The translations under genes were made by a program, and so were the position numbers. DNA of 45,671 bases from Seison nebaliae (Eukaryota; Rotifera; Pararotatoria; Seisonacea; Seisonidae), in NCBI GenBank assembly GCA_023231475.1, contig JALJEE010001512.1, forward strand, positions 1-45,671, given 5' to 3'. Below, piece by piece: positions 1 to 13,124 of the stretch (positions are counted from its first letter, which is position 1; each line of letters starts with the position of its first letter). A model generated the notes under the pieces. It worked only from the letters and a program-made list of their open reading frames with translations. It did no database searches and was not told where the DNA came from.

Positions 1-2069
1 AACCGTATTTTTAATGAGCATAATCCTTTTGAATGATCCAAAATTTTGGAGCAATTTAAATGTGTAATAAGAAAATATCTACATGTATTTCCCATACGGA
101 GTCTACCAAATGGTCGGTCTACCAAATGGTCGGTCTACCAAATGGTCGGTCTACCAAATCTCCGTCTACCAAATAGTCCCGTCTACCAAATGTCGTTTTC
201 CCCTAATTTTTATAGTATATTGAAGTTTAAACTTTGAATAAGACTTATAAATTTAATGTTATAGTTATTCATTCTAAATTTTCCACCGTTTTCCCAATGT
301 GTGATTGCTGGATTATAAAATGTGGAAAAAATATGTTTCTTATTTTCATAAGATATACTTCTTCAATTTTCTTCTTCGATAAACTCAAAGGATGATTATC
401 ACTGTGAAATGATTCAAAGTTACTTAATCATAGGTGATGTGAGAATCATCCAACTTTAGATATTGGATGAAAACTTTTCATTTTAGAATAAATTCCTTTC
501 CAAATTTTCTTCTTCTAAATGATCTCCTTTCCCGTTTGCATATCAGTCGGACACGAATCTAGAAATTATTTCTACTCGTAAATTAGAGTGAATTCCTACT
601 CGGAAAAAAAGGAGATGCAAACAGTCGCAAGATGATTTGTTTTCCAACAATCGGTTCAGTTTCGATCCGGCAGACTAATTGGAAGAATTTTCATATTATT
701 CGGAAACTTTTCTGCTGGATCATATCGACGACGGAATACGCGTCATATCTTTGAATAATAAAAGTTGTTAAATTACCTGATTTTCATTTGTTGGGGAGAG
801 GGGATAGACTGAATGATGAATTGAATGTTAAGAATACTTTGTTCGTCGAGTTTCGTTTATCGTTGAAATATTTATTCAGAAGTAATTATGTACATTTTTA
901 TGATATAAAACAAGAAATGAAGAAGTGTGAAGCATAGTCTGAGTTTTAATCTTCTTCCATTTTACTCGAACTACATGCATCTAACAACATTCTCTTCTTT
1001 TCATTGTAATGTCTTCTCGGTCTCCCGTGTGACGACAACGGAGAAATGTAGGAAACGAATTAAGAGAATTGAATCGATAAAAACTTAAAAAAAGGAAGAA
1101 TATGAATTTCTAAGAATTGATACGTTATATTCTTCCAATATTAACCTGTTTGGCGAATGTCTTATTTATGGTCGTTCAACATCAACAATGATGAAATTGA
1201 ACTTGGCAAGAAAGTTAATTTCTAATTGAAGAACTTGGTGAGGAACACTCGAAAAAAGAATTTCTTTTTTTTTTCATTCAAATTTTTCTCAATTTCTCTT
1301 ATTCCACTCAATTATTCTTTCGTTATATTTTGTTTGTAGGGAAAACTTTAGAAATTGTTTCGGATATACAAATACTTTAATCGAATCGATATCTTTTTCT
1401 TCTGAATTGAACTTTTCGGTGTCCAAAGTATTTCCTTCCAGAGATTTCCACAAATCATGTTATCTTCACTTATTGTACACGAATTGTCATCTGCATGATT
1501 TCTTTCATTAAACTTATTTTATTCGATGCAATTTGATGTGAAGTGGCCATGATTGGATTAAGTGATAAATTGGATTTCTCATAATTAATTGTGTGAATTT
1601 GGAAGCACATTTGGTTCTCATAAGAAATTCATTCATCTTTTTTCATATATACTACTCAAGAATGTTTCGTAATGGCAGATATCTGGGAAAGAGTTTATTC
1701 GACTACTATAACCATTCTCCAAATTCATCCGTCTCATAAACGAATTGCTAGTTAGAATTTCGAATTAATGGAGAGAATTTCCATTAATTGAAATTGCCAA
1801 TTTTATTCTTGAGAAAGAAGACGCTAACTAGATTTCTATGAAACAATTATTATTGACATAAGATTACCTAAAAATAACATCCGTATTTAGAACAACAACA
1901 ACTGATATGAATAATGTTGATGGCAGAGGAAGATGATGATGACGGACATAATAAATGCTTCTTTCCATACTTCAATTCATTTCATCATGTCAATCTGAGC
2001 GATACGAATCGAAACACCCCTCCATCAACTTCCTTTCGACGATCGAGAGTTACCACTTCCCAAAATTAA
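1..2069. other. No supported gene; upstream region of the first gene
   Basis: I see no coding exon here. Reading frames are short, and the only clear structure is the 16-bp minisatellite at 101-195. The 3' part is presumably the 5' UTR and promoter of the gene that starts at 2070. An in-frame TAA lies directly before that ATG, so its reading frame does not extend upstream without splicing. Confidence 0.5.
101..195. repeat. 16-bp minisatellite, about six copies
   Basis: The core GTCTACCAAAT recurs six times. The first three units are identical 16-mers (core plus GGTCG), and the last three keep the core but differ in the linker, giving 14-17 bp spacing. The array is too short and too irregular for a CRISPR. 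It could be a local tandem duplication or a fragment of a dispersed repeat cut by the window edge. Confidence 0.8.
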
Positions 2070-5000
2070 ATGGGAAATTACGATACCATTTTCATTTTGT
2101 TGGGAGGTGTCACTGGTGGTCTCTTCTTTATTATTATTACATTACTCATTTGTAAGTTCAATTGCCACCAAACTGGTCGTCGGTTAAGGTCAACTATTTT
2201 CCAGTTAGTTTCCCTCTTCAAAAACATTTCCAATTCGGTTTTTTTTTTCGTTTTCCTGTTCTCGTCCAATTTGTTCTCTTATTATTATTTATTATTTCTT
2301 TCACTTCTTTCTTCTTACACTAAACGAACTACTAAACATTTTCAGCACAAACTAGTGAAATTGAGTTATCCTGAAGTTGGAGGTTAGAGATGAGGTAAGA
2401 GGAGAATGAAATTTATTTGTAGAAAGTTTTGGAAGTGAAGAAATTTAGGTGGGAAGAAATGTTAGGAGTGGAGGAGGAGAGGATGAATGAGAGGAATTAA
2501 ATAGATTGATGAGCGAAATCGGCAGAATGAGGATGAAAAGGAGAGAAATTAATAATATCATTATAATGGAAATTGGAGGGAATGATATGTCACAAGATGG
2601 AATGTGTAACTGGAATTTTATTTGTTTTAAGAAAAGAATGAGATGATGATGAGCATGTAGTTAATAGATGTATGTAATAAGTGGAATAATGATAATTATT
2701 GTGCGTATAATTTCATTTTCTAACTTCTGGTGGAAGTGAGAGATGTTGATGTTGAAGATTCTCCATCCAACTACTCCAACAGACAATTCACTATTTCTAT
2801 TTATTAATTATGGAGTGTATTTGATTTATTTGTCTGATGTATGTCAAAGTGTATTAGGTCAGGTTCTTCTTGAATATATTTCCGTTGATTTCGTCCAGAA
2901 GAATAGCTGAGAATGGCTTTCCGTTTTTTTCTCGTAAAAGAATTGTATAAAAAGAACAATGACGAACCGTACTCCATTTCACTCATGGGGAGGATCAAGG
3001 TAATGTGATTAGATGTTAATGCATGAAAAATAAATAAGGAACACAAACAATTGGATGAATTATAATCAATTTCATTCAATTTCATCCCTTTTATTATACG
3101 TCGTTATTTATTTATTTATTTTATACTAATTCAAATTCGTCTACCTTTTCTGGTCGACGAGAATAGCACATACATCAAATACAATATCCTACACGCATAC
3201 ACTTGCACACGTAATCATCGATTTATATAATAGTCTCCTCAATTTTTTTTCTATCGAATCACTTGGTCATTCCCCTCGACACATACACACACACACACGC
3301 ACACAAACACACACCCAAAAGTACACAGAAGAAATGTACTGTTCGGTTTATGGTGGGGAGTGAATCTAAGGTAAGTTCAGGAGTAAATATATAATTTGAG
3401 GGAGAATCATCAAACACTATTGGTAGAAGTCGAACAATTGAATTGGAGATGATGACGTTCAAACCATTAAAATGGAACAGTCGTGTCATTTAAATGAAAT
3501 TATTTTTTGTGCATGACGCAAAGCATTAGACATTTCAATTAGAATTCTGTATAAATTATGTATTGACGTTTATTGGACTATTTAAATGGTTCACTCGACA
3601 ATTTGGAGACTTGGTGCAAATATGAGTTTTTTCGTCGGAATAAACCGATTTTATAGAATATATGAGAAAATCAGGCAATATGAATATTATTCAGGAAAAA
3701 AGGAATATATTCGTTTAGAAGAAGATGGATCATTTCTCCCATTTCCCTAATGCCAGTATCCCAACAAATCCTCAATGGTTCAATATGTTAATTTGATAAG
3801 TCAACTGTAGTTTGGGAGCATCGTTATATTTTCCGAATCATCCATTTGTCATGTTGTTCGAATCTTCTGACACTTCGTCATCGTTCGTCTTCCATCGTCA
3901 GAGAAAAAATAAGTGTAATGACTTATCGAATAAATTCATAGAAGGGTAGGATGGAAACGAAGGTCGAATACAGGTGGAGAATTGCAATTAAAGTTTTCTT
4001 TCGTTTTGTTTGATAATAAAGGAAAACATTTTTGAAAATAAACTGTTGCTGTATATTCCCATATCTTATTAACGACTTGACTAATGGAAGTGTTAAGTCG
4101 AGAGTCCAAAAACGTAATCTTGGAAATATCCATTCTTCCGACTAATGATTTCTTGCGCAAATATTTGAGAAAAGGACTAGTTCGTTCTTTTGTTTTGGAG
4201 AAAGTGAATTTGCTTTAAGAAATCATTCCCTTCCCCGCTTAAGAAGTTAATGCAACTCACTAATAATTATTGGCGACATATGTTTGACTCATGTTGAATG
4301 ATGATTATCTAACAAATGTCGATAATGTCCAATCGATTTTCCAACAATGGACCATGTTAGCACGAATGTATCAATATTTTATGAAATATCGAATTTTTTT
4401 TGATAGTGGAAACAGATCAAGGACAATAACCATTAGGTGTGTTTTCTTTTTTGACAATATCGTGCTGAAATCTCCCAATGGGCCCAAATTCAATTCAATC
4501 CACCATGATAAGAATAGAAGTGACTGATCCACATTTGGAACAATTAACCGGAAATTAATGAAAATTTCAATCTGATAGTGATGCAAATTAAGAGTTTGAA
4601 TAGTGGGATCATCTGAAAATAGGGAAGAAATAATATAGACCGCGAGAGGCCCACACGTAACAATTCCTAGTGAGTTATTTATATGGCGAAGTAATTGAAA
4701 GGGGATATTTATTATTGGTAAAATTTTGAAAATTTTGAGGAATTCCATTTGAGGTTCACTAATCAATTATGAGTACTAGTCAAATGCATTTATGCCTCAT
4801 GCAATTAAAGAAATGATTGACATGATTTCGCGTGAGAAGTTGAAAGGAATATGTCTGAAATGTTGAAGAGGAAAAAAGAAGAAATTGAAATTCGAACTTT
4901 TGCATTCATTCGCTGTCATAAAACGGAAATAGAAGATTTAAAAAGAAACAATTTATTTTCTCACTTTTATGGTAGCACAGGAAAGTTACCGCTCTAACTT

Positions 5001-8000
5001 TCGATTTGATTCATAAATAATTTAACATAATAATCAAATATTCGTTCCTCTAATTGTTTATGTTTAGATGCAACCGATGCTGGAAGCGACCTCAATCGAG
5101 AGTGCGGAGTTCATGTAACCTCGAAATTGACGAAAGTAATCTTCCTTTGGCGGCACGTTCAAAAAATTTCGAGCAATCGCTAAATAATCGATTGGAAATT
5201 CTCACGGAGATACAAGCGACAAAACATAACAATTTTCATTTAACACCAAGACGTACAAATGATAATAAAGGAAGGAATACCTGCGAAAGGAATAGCATGT
5301 GTCAAACTGATAAAAATGATTATGGACCAGAAATAAACAAGGCAAAAGAGAATAACAATTTCATTTTACAACACCAACATCACCAACACCAACAACAACA
5401 AGAAGAAGAGGGTGAGCAGTTAAATCGAAAATATTCAACAAATTCAAATAAATTACCATCGCCAACTGGGAGAGAAGACGACGACGTATTCACCGAGAAG
5501 AACAAGAGGAAAACTTCATTGAGGAATCTTCTTCTTCTCCAATATTTCAAGAATCGACATAATAAGAAATACGCCATCTTCCGCTACATCACATCAGATG
5601 AGAACGCTTTATATCGACGATTCAAATCATCATCGATTCATGGCACGACGGATCATCCGAAGAAATATTTATTCGTAACTAATAATTATCTTCATAAGAC
5701 TTTCGATCATACGATGTCGGACGATAATCAGAATTCATTAACGTCCAAACCGGATCAACATAACATCTCATCATCTGCCGGTTATTATTATCAAATTCTT
5801 CCCCTTCTTCTTCTTCTTCGTTCATTCTCCTCAATTCAAAACGGTACATTCGTCGTACAACATTTCTAATTTATCGATTATTAGATATTGCATAATTAGA
5901 GATGTTATTCATTTTAATTATTTTGAAGTTGCCTAACAGTTTGGAAGGGAGATATCCTCATTGTTCATTATATTCGGAAGAAAAAATATTTGTTTAAGAA
6001 AAAATATATCTGCTTTTCTCATGCTAATACCTCTCTCCCCTCCCCCACTTCCCGATATGACGAGTTGTTGTGAATTCACCTACACAATTACGATAGTTTA
6101 TTAGAAAGATGTTTAATGCTTATTCTGTCTAAGTAAGAGGTTCTACCCTCCCCAAAATTATATATCATATTTGTTCGGCACTAGAAGTAGTAAGTAGGTG
6201 ATTGCAGTTTACTCGATTTCATTCAATTTTCTTTCATTTCTCGCAAGTTAGTCGGAATGGGAAAGAAAACAAAATATGATTCTTTTCTCGTTAACTTTCA
6301 AATGAATAGTGGTAGACGCGAGTAAATTGCAGTTGATGAGAGTTCATCATTGTCTCCCATTAGGATGAATTAGATCAGTGAATATCTAGACACGTCTCCT
6401 GTCATCTTCATCGTCATGTAAATATGGAGCAGGTAATATTAATGATTAATCTCGTTTTTATATTCTCATTCATCTTCTCCATAATGACTAGCGAAAAAAT
6501 AATGAAAATTTCAATTCTCAAAATTCTTGCATGTCATTTAGAATGTGCCATTATCAAACTGAATGACCATATGTGATGTTTCCATAGATGGTAGATAGAA
6601 TTTATTGGTTTACCATAAGAGCAGATGCTAGATATTCTATGAATGACACTTTTTCATCCCACCAATCAATCCGAACAGTTCTAATTTAAACAACGAAACA
6701 TAAAATTAAAATTTCAAAAAATGATTTTCATCAAAAGCACTTGGAAAACTGTATCGTCCATTTGATCCTAGAATTTTCTGTATTCATTCTCATCACAATT
6801 GAAATGAGTTCTGGAATTATTATTCGGACGAAAGGAAAGGTGGGAGTTGTCATTGTTTAAGAGAATATGACAATCTTCCCATTTATATCAGATTAAGTTT
6901 ACTATTAACGACAAGTTCGTTAGACATTTAGATTATTTCCTCTTTGAAGTCGAAACAATAAACGAAATATCTAGTTCAATCTTTGAAAAGTTTGTTGATT
7001 TGAACATTTGTAAAAATAGATTTGGATTGTTTCGATAAATATCTTAAGATTTTTAAAAAGGAAAAATAAAGGCGGAATTTGCTTATTCTTCCAAACAGAT
7101 GAATTGTTTTCAAATCGAGAATATTTATGTGTCGAATTTCATCAGTTGATGTAAAGTGTGAATAGTTAATGATAACGATGGCGCTAAATGTGGAAGGAGA
7201 GAATAATATTAAAGTGATCTGGATCGTAGGGGAAGTATGGGGGATGAGAGATAGAGGTCGTCAATCAATGCACAGAAATATTTATTCGTTCGTGAATTAA
7301 GAAAAGTGTTTCTACTGCTCAATCATCTTCATTAGAATCGTCATCATCGTCGATGTGAATTGGAACAAGTGCATTGTATCGGAACATTCATTTTCTGGAT
7401 TCTCATAAATTTCTTCTATAAACTAATTCAGTTTATTTGTTACGTTATCATTACTGAACAACAATGAAGTGTCTCCGAAGTAAATCTTTCTTTTTTTCTT
7501 CTTCTTTTCTATGATTTTCTTGCTGATTCTTGTCCATGTTAACCAGTCATTTCTAGATGTTATGGGAGGAATATCTCTCATTCTTCTCGATATTTCTCGT
7601 CTATTTCAAGTAGTCCCATCCTCCCACCCAACATCCTCGATTGTAGTCGTACTATTCTTGATTGTTTTCCTCCTCTTTACAACCGGAAAATATTTACAAA
7701 TTGTTTCATCAAATTTCATTTGGCTCTCCTTTGTTTTAATAGTTGAGTTCGCTTATTAGTTTATCAATTTCCAATTGAGAAAAAAACACTTCGTTCGTCA
7801 TTGAAATTTTCTTTAAATTTCTTTTTATATCTACAGCTTGCATATCATCATCGGATTGTGGTAATATGAGGCAGAAATTGACAAGAAATGATACGGTGAC
7901 TGCCAAAGACAAATCGTCGACAGCGGCCGCGACTACAAGTAAAAGTGAAACGAAAAGAAGTGGCAGCAAAGTCACCAGACGTCCTATGGAAAGATTCTTA

Positions 8001-9222
8001 ACTTTACATCCCAATCGTGATCAACATGACGATTCGAATACGAAAGATTCCTCCGTCAAATTATCACGATTAAATAAACGGAGAAATTTCCTGAAATCGA
8101 TGCACAATTCCATCATGGAAACGGATGTCGCTTCTCATATCAAAAATGTTCTGACTAAATCGAATAGAAGTAACAGCTTCTTAGATCAGACGGATCCATT
8201 TGGTCGATTAGATAATTCGGAGAAGACACAATGTCATTCATCAAATGAGAGAATGGATGATTTGGAAAATGACCGTTTGGCTGATGCGGAGACGGAACGA
8301 ATTTTGTCAAACAATCTCAACCTTCAACATTTGTCTCCAACGAACGAATCGTATAACAATTTCCAATCGATTCATTTCCCTGAAACGAATAAAACCGATT
8401 TTAGTAACGCACTTCAATATGTGAACGAGTCACGACAGATGTCGACTAGACAAAGAGATTTTATTAATAAAAAATATGAATCTCTTTGTCGATATATTGA
8501 GACGAATGATATAAAGTTACTGATTTCTTATGAAATTTTAATAAACAACATCTCCTATTTGATTTCAGGAAAAATAAACATTGTCAAGTCACTTTATTTC
8601 GAATGATTGAAGATTTAATCGTTTCAGCTTCAATGGTCGCCATTAGTCATCATACTTTCTGTGCTAATTGTCAAAAGAGTCAACAGAATCAATATCAACA
8701 ACCACCCCAACAACAACAACAAGCACAACAAGCACAACAGACAAAGCCACAGTTGCAACCACTGCAACAACAACCGTCATTGATAAATACGATGAATAAT
8801 GATGATAAACGATCGTCATTGATCGATCCACGAGGACCTTCAATGTGTTCGTCACAAATGAAGTTACTTAATCAAGACAACTTCTCGGCATCATGGCAAC
8901 AAGCTGTTCGTACCAATCGAGAAATGAAACAACAGAATTTCTTATCTTTCCAATCCATCTCCCAACAACATTATCCGACGACGGAAGCGAATATTCATCA
9001 TCCGATGAAATGTTCGGAAGATAAATTACATCGTCGATCTGATAGCAATCTCCATCAGAATGATAATCAATTCAATCAGACATTAAATCCCAACTCTCGA
9101 TTTACTACCAGTGCATCGACACAAGTTCATAGTAATAATATGACAATAAATAAAATTGGAGTTCCAAATCATAGTCATTCAACACTCTCCAATCAAACTA
9201 CCACTCTTAATAACATCCATAC

Positions 9223-9297
<75 letters not shown>

Positions 9298-12064
9298 CTA
9301 CAACAGTCAATTGTTGAATATAGGAGATCAAAGATCAAGTGCATTCAAATTGTATCGACAAGTCTCATGGAATGGGTTTATTTTTTCTTTTAATTGCCAC
9401 AACATATTTCTTCATATATTTTTAATAGCATTTCCACTACGAACCATTCGTCGGATATGAAATGTAAAAGTGAAATGTCAAACGATGACATTGACATTAG
9501 TTCGATGGAGAAGAACAAGAAGACGAAGAAGACATTCTCACCCGAATTGAATGAGGGGAACTTGGGAAATAACATTGGGAATAGCCAATTGCCTGGTATT
9601 AAGATAAACGACTCTCGAATGGCGAATAAGGTAGTTAATAATTCGGAAAATGTCAATTATATGGATTCGACTTCGAATATGAAACATTCCATTTCATTTC
9701 AAAGAAGAAAATCTTTATTGAAACCGATGCGAGTGAACGATATTAATACTATGAATTATTTATCGAAAGAATTAGATGGTGAACCGAATACCGGATCAAG
9801 TGACAAATCGATCTCATCGAAAAAATCACTTTTACATCATCCAACATTCAGTGTTTGTATTTATGATGAAGACGATAACATTGTGGCATTGGAACATTGT
9901 GGAAAGAATGACAATACTCAATATTTATCATCATCTTCTGTTATTGATAATAAACAAGAACAACAACAGAAACAACAACAAGATAAAAAACAACAATCTT
10001 TCAATCAGAATTATTTAATCAACCAACATCAACAACAACAAAATCAACATCATCTAAAGCAACAACACAAACAACAACAACAACAACAACAATTGACAAA
10101 AACCAATTTCCAAAATTCGGAATTACCTCAACAACCACCACAATTTCCACAGTCGAATCAAACACTCTCAAAACCACCGACACAACAACAATTACATCCA
10201 TTATTTCAACAACCATTACCAATGAATAATAATACGTCGTTGAATGTTGCTGATGGTCGATATGATTCGAGGAAAACTTCTTTCAGTCTCATCTCTCAAC
10301 CATATGGGGAGAATGTTCAAGTGAATGAAGGAAGTAGTATCCATTTGGACCCGAAACTCAAATATCAAACCATCAGTATAGATGAAGGAATTTATTGTGA
10401 TAAGAGTCGTCGATCTAGTGAAATGGTCGTTCGTGATGAATTGGCACAACCATACGAAGTATCAGCATCTCCTTCCGCTTCGTTGGTCGTTCCATCACCC
10501 GAAATGATAATGCTTCGACGTATGTCACCCACTACACAGACACCAGCGAGACCCACTAAAATTATGGATCCGTCGATACTCCAACGTACGGCGTCTACTG
10601 ACCGTTCAACTACCGATCGATCTTCATTCAATCAACCAAACTTTCCCGGTTTGTACCATTTTTAAAAATTGTCTCTCTCTCTCTTTCACTATTCTTTCCG
10701 TCTGACATTTGGCCTTATTAGTTCTTTTGTTTTGATTATATTTCCCCCTTCTCCTCTACTATTATGTGCTGAATGAAGTGTATCTCCTTCCGTCTCCACA
10801 TGGTTGAATCTTTTCGAACATTTTATCCTAACATATTCTTTTTAGTCTTCTTTCTTTCATTCTCATTCATTCAATGACATTTTAACAAACTCATCCAACT
10901 CTCCTTTTAATTTCAAATTCCTTTCAAATGACGTCTCATATTTCTTCTTATGATTTAATAATTTTTTTCTCTTAAACTCTATCCACTCTCTCAACTTCCA
11001 TCATCCCCGTTCCCCCCTCTCACACTCATTCACTAAAAAAAACAACATCGCTTGGACCATTTGCCAGTTGCTATTGGAACGACGAATGGAATTAATCGTA
11101 TAAATACAGCAAGGTCTGACCGATATGCTTCCACACATCAGATACCGAAGGTTAGCTGAATTGATTGTCGAATGAATTTTTCCAATTCTACTCACTTCTT
11201 CCCCAACAATACTACTGTTATTTATGTGAGAAGTAGAAGCTTCATGTGTTACCTCTTCGTGTACCTCATCTTTCAATAGTCTTCTTCGATTCCTTCATTC
11301 AACTTCATCCAAACTTGATGAGAAACCATTTCATATTTTCTATTTTTTTTTCTTTTCTCTAGAGCAATTCTAACATTTCACCAGGTCGTAGTCGTTTCAA
11401 TACATGGAATGAGAATCAATATTTAGATAGTTCAAATAACAATTATATTTATACGAATACTTTGACAACTGCCGTCGCTAACACTTCTTACAATTATTTG
11501 AATCGCCCAATTCAATTTCAATCACTTCAAGAAGAACCGTTCATTTCATCTCACACACCGGTTATTATGTCCGCCAATAATTCTTATAACAACATCAACA
11601 ATAACAACAACAACAACCACAATGATTATGATATGAATAATCCAATGACATTATCGTCATCGTTTAATATTCCGATTAATGAAAGAATATCGACATTATC
11701 TAACAACCTCTTTCCACAAAATCATCATCAGATCGATGTCTTTCCTCAAGAATCGACACCGAATCTAGATCAAATGCCAACAGCAGAAGAACGACGATTG
11801 GAATATCGACGTCGATTGACACATATATCTCAAAAGAATCTGTCGAATTCGATGAATATTGGACAGAAATCGAACGATTCAGAGAATCAAGTCTATTCAC
11901 AAAATCAATCCGCTCGTCTCTCCAATAACTTCAGTCATTCACTTACTGACACTCACACCATTCAAGATTCATTCATTACCGCATTCCGCCAATCTGCCAA
12001 TTTCAAGAGTTCAATGGAGCGCTTGATTACAATGGCAAAGTCGAATTTGTCGCTCTTCAAATAA
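2070..12064 (+). CDS. 1,403-residue single-pass membrane protein with a long disordered Q/N-rich tail; family not recognised
   Basis: Six coding exons join in frame: 2070-2182, 5068-5780, 7837-8515, 8569-9375, 9429-10648 and 11385-12064. Every junction keeps phase and the total of 4,212 nt is exactly 1,404 codons. Residues 1-6 are polar, residues 7-29 form one hydrophobic segment, and a Cys- and Arg-rich stretch follows (C28, C32, C39, C42), which suggests palmitoylation next to the membrane (inference). There is no obvious signal peptide, so the N-terminus is probably outside or luminal and about 1,370 residues cytosolic. The tail is low-complexity: His/Gln runs in exon 2, poly-Gln and a poly-Asn run coded by AAC repeats in exon 4, and more Gln in exon 5. 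The last 50 residues (Arg-rich segment, then FRQSANFKSSMERL) look more ordered and may be a conserved C-terminal motif. Starts at ATG 2070, directly preceded by TAA. The tail resembles a scaffold or adaptor, but I assign no function. Confidence 0.75.
2183..5067 (+). other. First intron of the 1,403-residue gene (2.9 kb)
   Basis: The donor is GTTAAG at 2183 and the acceptor TTTAG at 5063-5067. No other exon, RNA gene or mobile element is visible. It includes a CA/AC tract at about 3280-3315. The reading frames on either strand are short, compositionally biased and resemble nothing known. A large first intron often carries regulatory sites, but I see no specific one. Confidence 0.6.
3280..3315. 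repeat. CA dinucleotide microsatellite
   Basis: Interrupted AC/CA run inside the first intron of the large membrane-protein gene. Confidence 0.85.
5781..7836 (+). other. Second intron of the 1,403-residue gene (2.1 kb)
   Basis: The donor is GTTATT at 5781 and the acceptor CTACAG ends at 7836. A T-rich open frame at 7511-7759 reads as hydrophobic residues but comes from pyrimidine-rich intron sequence and has no protein-like features. I see nothing else here. Confidence 0.6.
9224..9298 (+). repeat. (AAC)n trinucleotide repeat, about 25 units, coding for poly-Asn
   Basis: Pure AAC repeat in exon 4 of the large membrane-protein gene. The frame gives an uninterrupted Asn run. Purity at the DNA level suggests recent slippage, so length variation between individuals is likely (inference). 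Confidence 0.95.
10649..11384 (+). other. Last intron of the 1,403-residue gene (736 nt)
   Basis: The donor is GTTTGT at 10649 and the acceptor ACCAG ends at 11384. An apparently stronger acceptor, TCTCTAG, ends at 11362, but using it gives a stop codon within four codons. The frame-compatible acceptor is the second AG, 22 nt downstream. Confidence 0.6.
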
Positions 12065-12491
12065 CTCTCACACATACACACACACACACACATAAACACA
12101 CACATGCACACCTATATGTTTTTTGGAGTATAGACATAAAATAGGAATATTTCCATTTCCACTTTCCTTTCACCATTTCCATAAACTACCAAATAATTAT
12201 AACCACAACAACTTAATAAATTAATATTTCTAAATAAAAAAAATTTTAATTTTATTTATATTTTTTCACGGAATAAATTATCGAATGAAAATTAAGAGAC
12301 GAATAACGGCCAACATTAATCATAAAAAGAACATCAGAAAATAAAAAGGTTTATTTCCATCATCGAATTGATGATTTTGGTAGAATTGTAACAGAAATTT
12401 CATAAAATTACATTTAACTCTCTTTCCTCATTTTTCTTTTTCTACAAATTTACACATTGCATATTGTGGATTGTAGTTTAGCTCTGATCGT
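12065..12491. other. Convergent 3' ends of the membrane-protein gene and SSR4
   Basis: A CA tract follows the stop codon of the plus-strand gene almost at once. AATAAA-like signals for that gene lie near 12214 and 12233, and TTTATT at 12350-12355 would be the AATAAA of SSR4 on the minus strand. No gene is seen. Confidence 0.6.
12068..12112 (+). repeat. CA microsatellite at the start of a 3' UTR
   Basis: Interrupted CA run starting four bases after the stop codon at 12062-12064. It reads as CA in the mRNA of the large membrane-protein gene. Confidence 0.9.
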
Positions 12492-13124
12492 TTAGTCCAC
12501 TAAACCCGATCGGAATTTGTTGGCGAAGTAGAACATGAGAATTAGATACACATTAGCCACAAGTGCACCACTCAACGGTAAATTGACGATACCTTTCTTT
12601 AATTAACGAAATGACGAAAGGTTAATAGATGTTTGAGGAGGAAAGTGGAAACTGGTGGAGTAATTGTTATCGTTTCGAACGGTTTTGCTTTATCGTTCTC
12701 GTTCAAATGGAGAATGTCCTCCGAGTACAAATCGACTTTGATTGAATCGAACGTGAATTTATTTGATTGTACAACTAACTGAAAAGGACGGAAATGATGT
12801 GAGAGAAGTTGATTGAAAATAACTTGAAATTTCTCATTATCAATTTTCCGTAGAACTGTTTTCTTCCCGTCGACATTAGCGAACAATTCCTGCGATTTTT
12901 TACATTTCGCTTCGACGCTTATAATGTACAGCGGTTGCTTGTATTGACGATTATCATAATAATCTTTTCGAATAACTTTGGCGGACAAACATTTCTCACC
13001 TCGAACTATCATAGAATAAATTTGTGAGAAAAATAAATTTATGAAATGAATTCGAAAGTAGCGAACTTGTTAGAATCGAGTAGACCGAAATGAAAAGGAA
13101 ACATAATAAGATTTTAGAAAACAT
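12492..13124 (-). CDS. SSR4: Translocon-associated protein subunit delta (TRAP-delta, SSR4)
   Basis: Subunit of the TRAP complex, which sits beside the Sec61 translocon in the ER membrane and helps insert and glycosylate nascent proteins. Exons on the minus strand are 13067-13124, 12653-13005 and 12492-12596, giving 171 residues, close to the usual 173. The order fits the family: a signal peptide (MFSKILLCFLF onward), a luminal beta-domain in which KCLSAK matches the CLEP region and the AKCKKSQELFANVDGKK stretch matches the TCKN...LYADVGGKQ region, a PP motif, then one C-terminal membrane segment (VANVYLILMFYFA) and a short basic tail. The last splice is the least certain point: the canonical GT-AG choice removes about eight residues after the PP motif that the human protein has. 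It is convergent with the membrane-protein gene. Confidence 0.85.

Noticed and set aside
101-195. CRISPR-like array
   Set aside because: Units are 14-17 bp with no unique spacers, and the window is clearly a spliced animal genome.
4291-4766. Overlapping open frames on both strands within the first large intron
   Set aside because: No recognisable protein features, and neither can be spliced in phase between the exons at 2182 and 5068 in a convincing way.
7511-7759. Hydrophobic open frame resembling a membrane protein
   Set aside because: It lies in a pyrimidine-rich intron. T-rich DNA reads as Phe/Leu/Ile/Val by default, and there is no splice or homology support.
8664-8855. Val-rich minus-strand frame, and similar ones opposite Gln-rich exons
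   Set aside because: These are antisense readings of CAA/CAG runs (TTG/TGT), which give Val/Leu/Cys-rich shadows of the real coding strand.
11001-11276. Minus-strand frame of 91 codons
   Set aside because: It lies inside the last intron of the plus-strand gene and has no family resemblance or start context.
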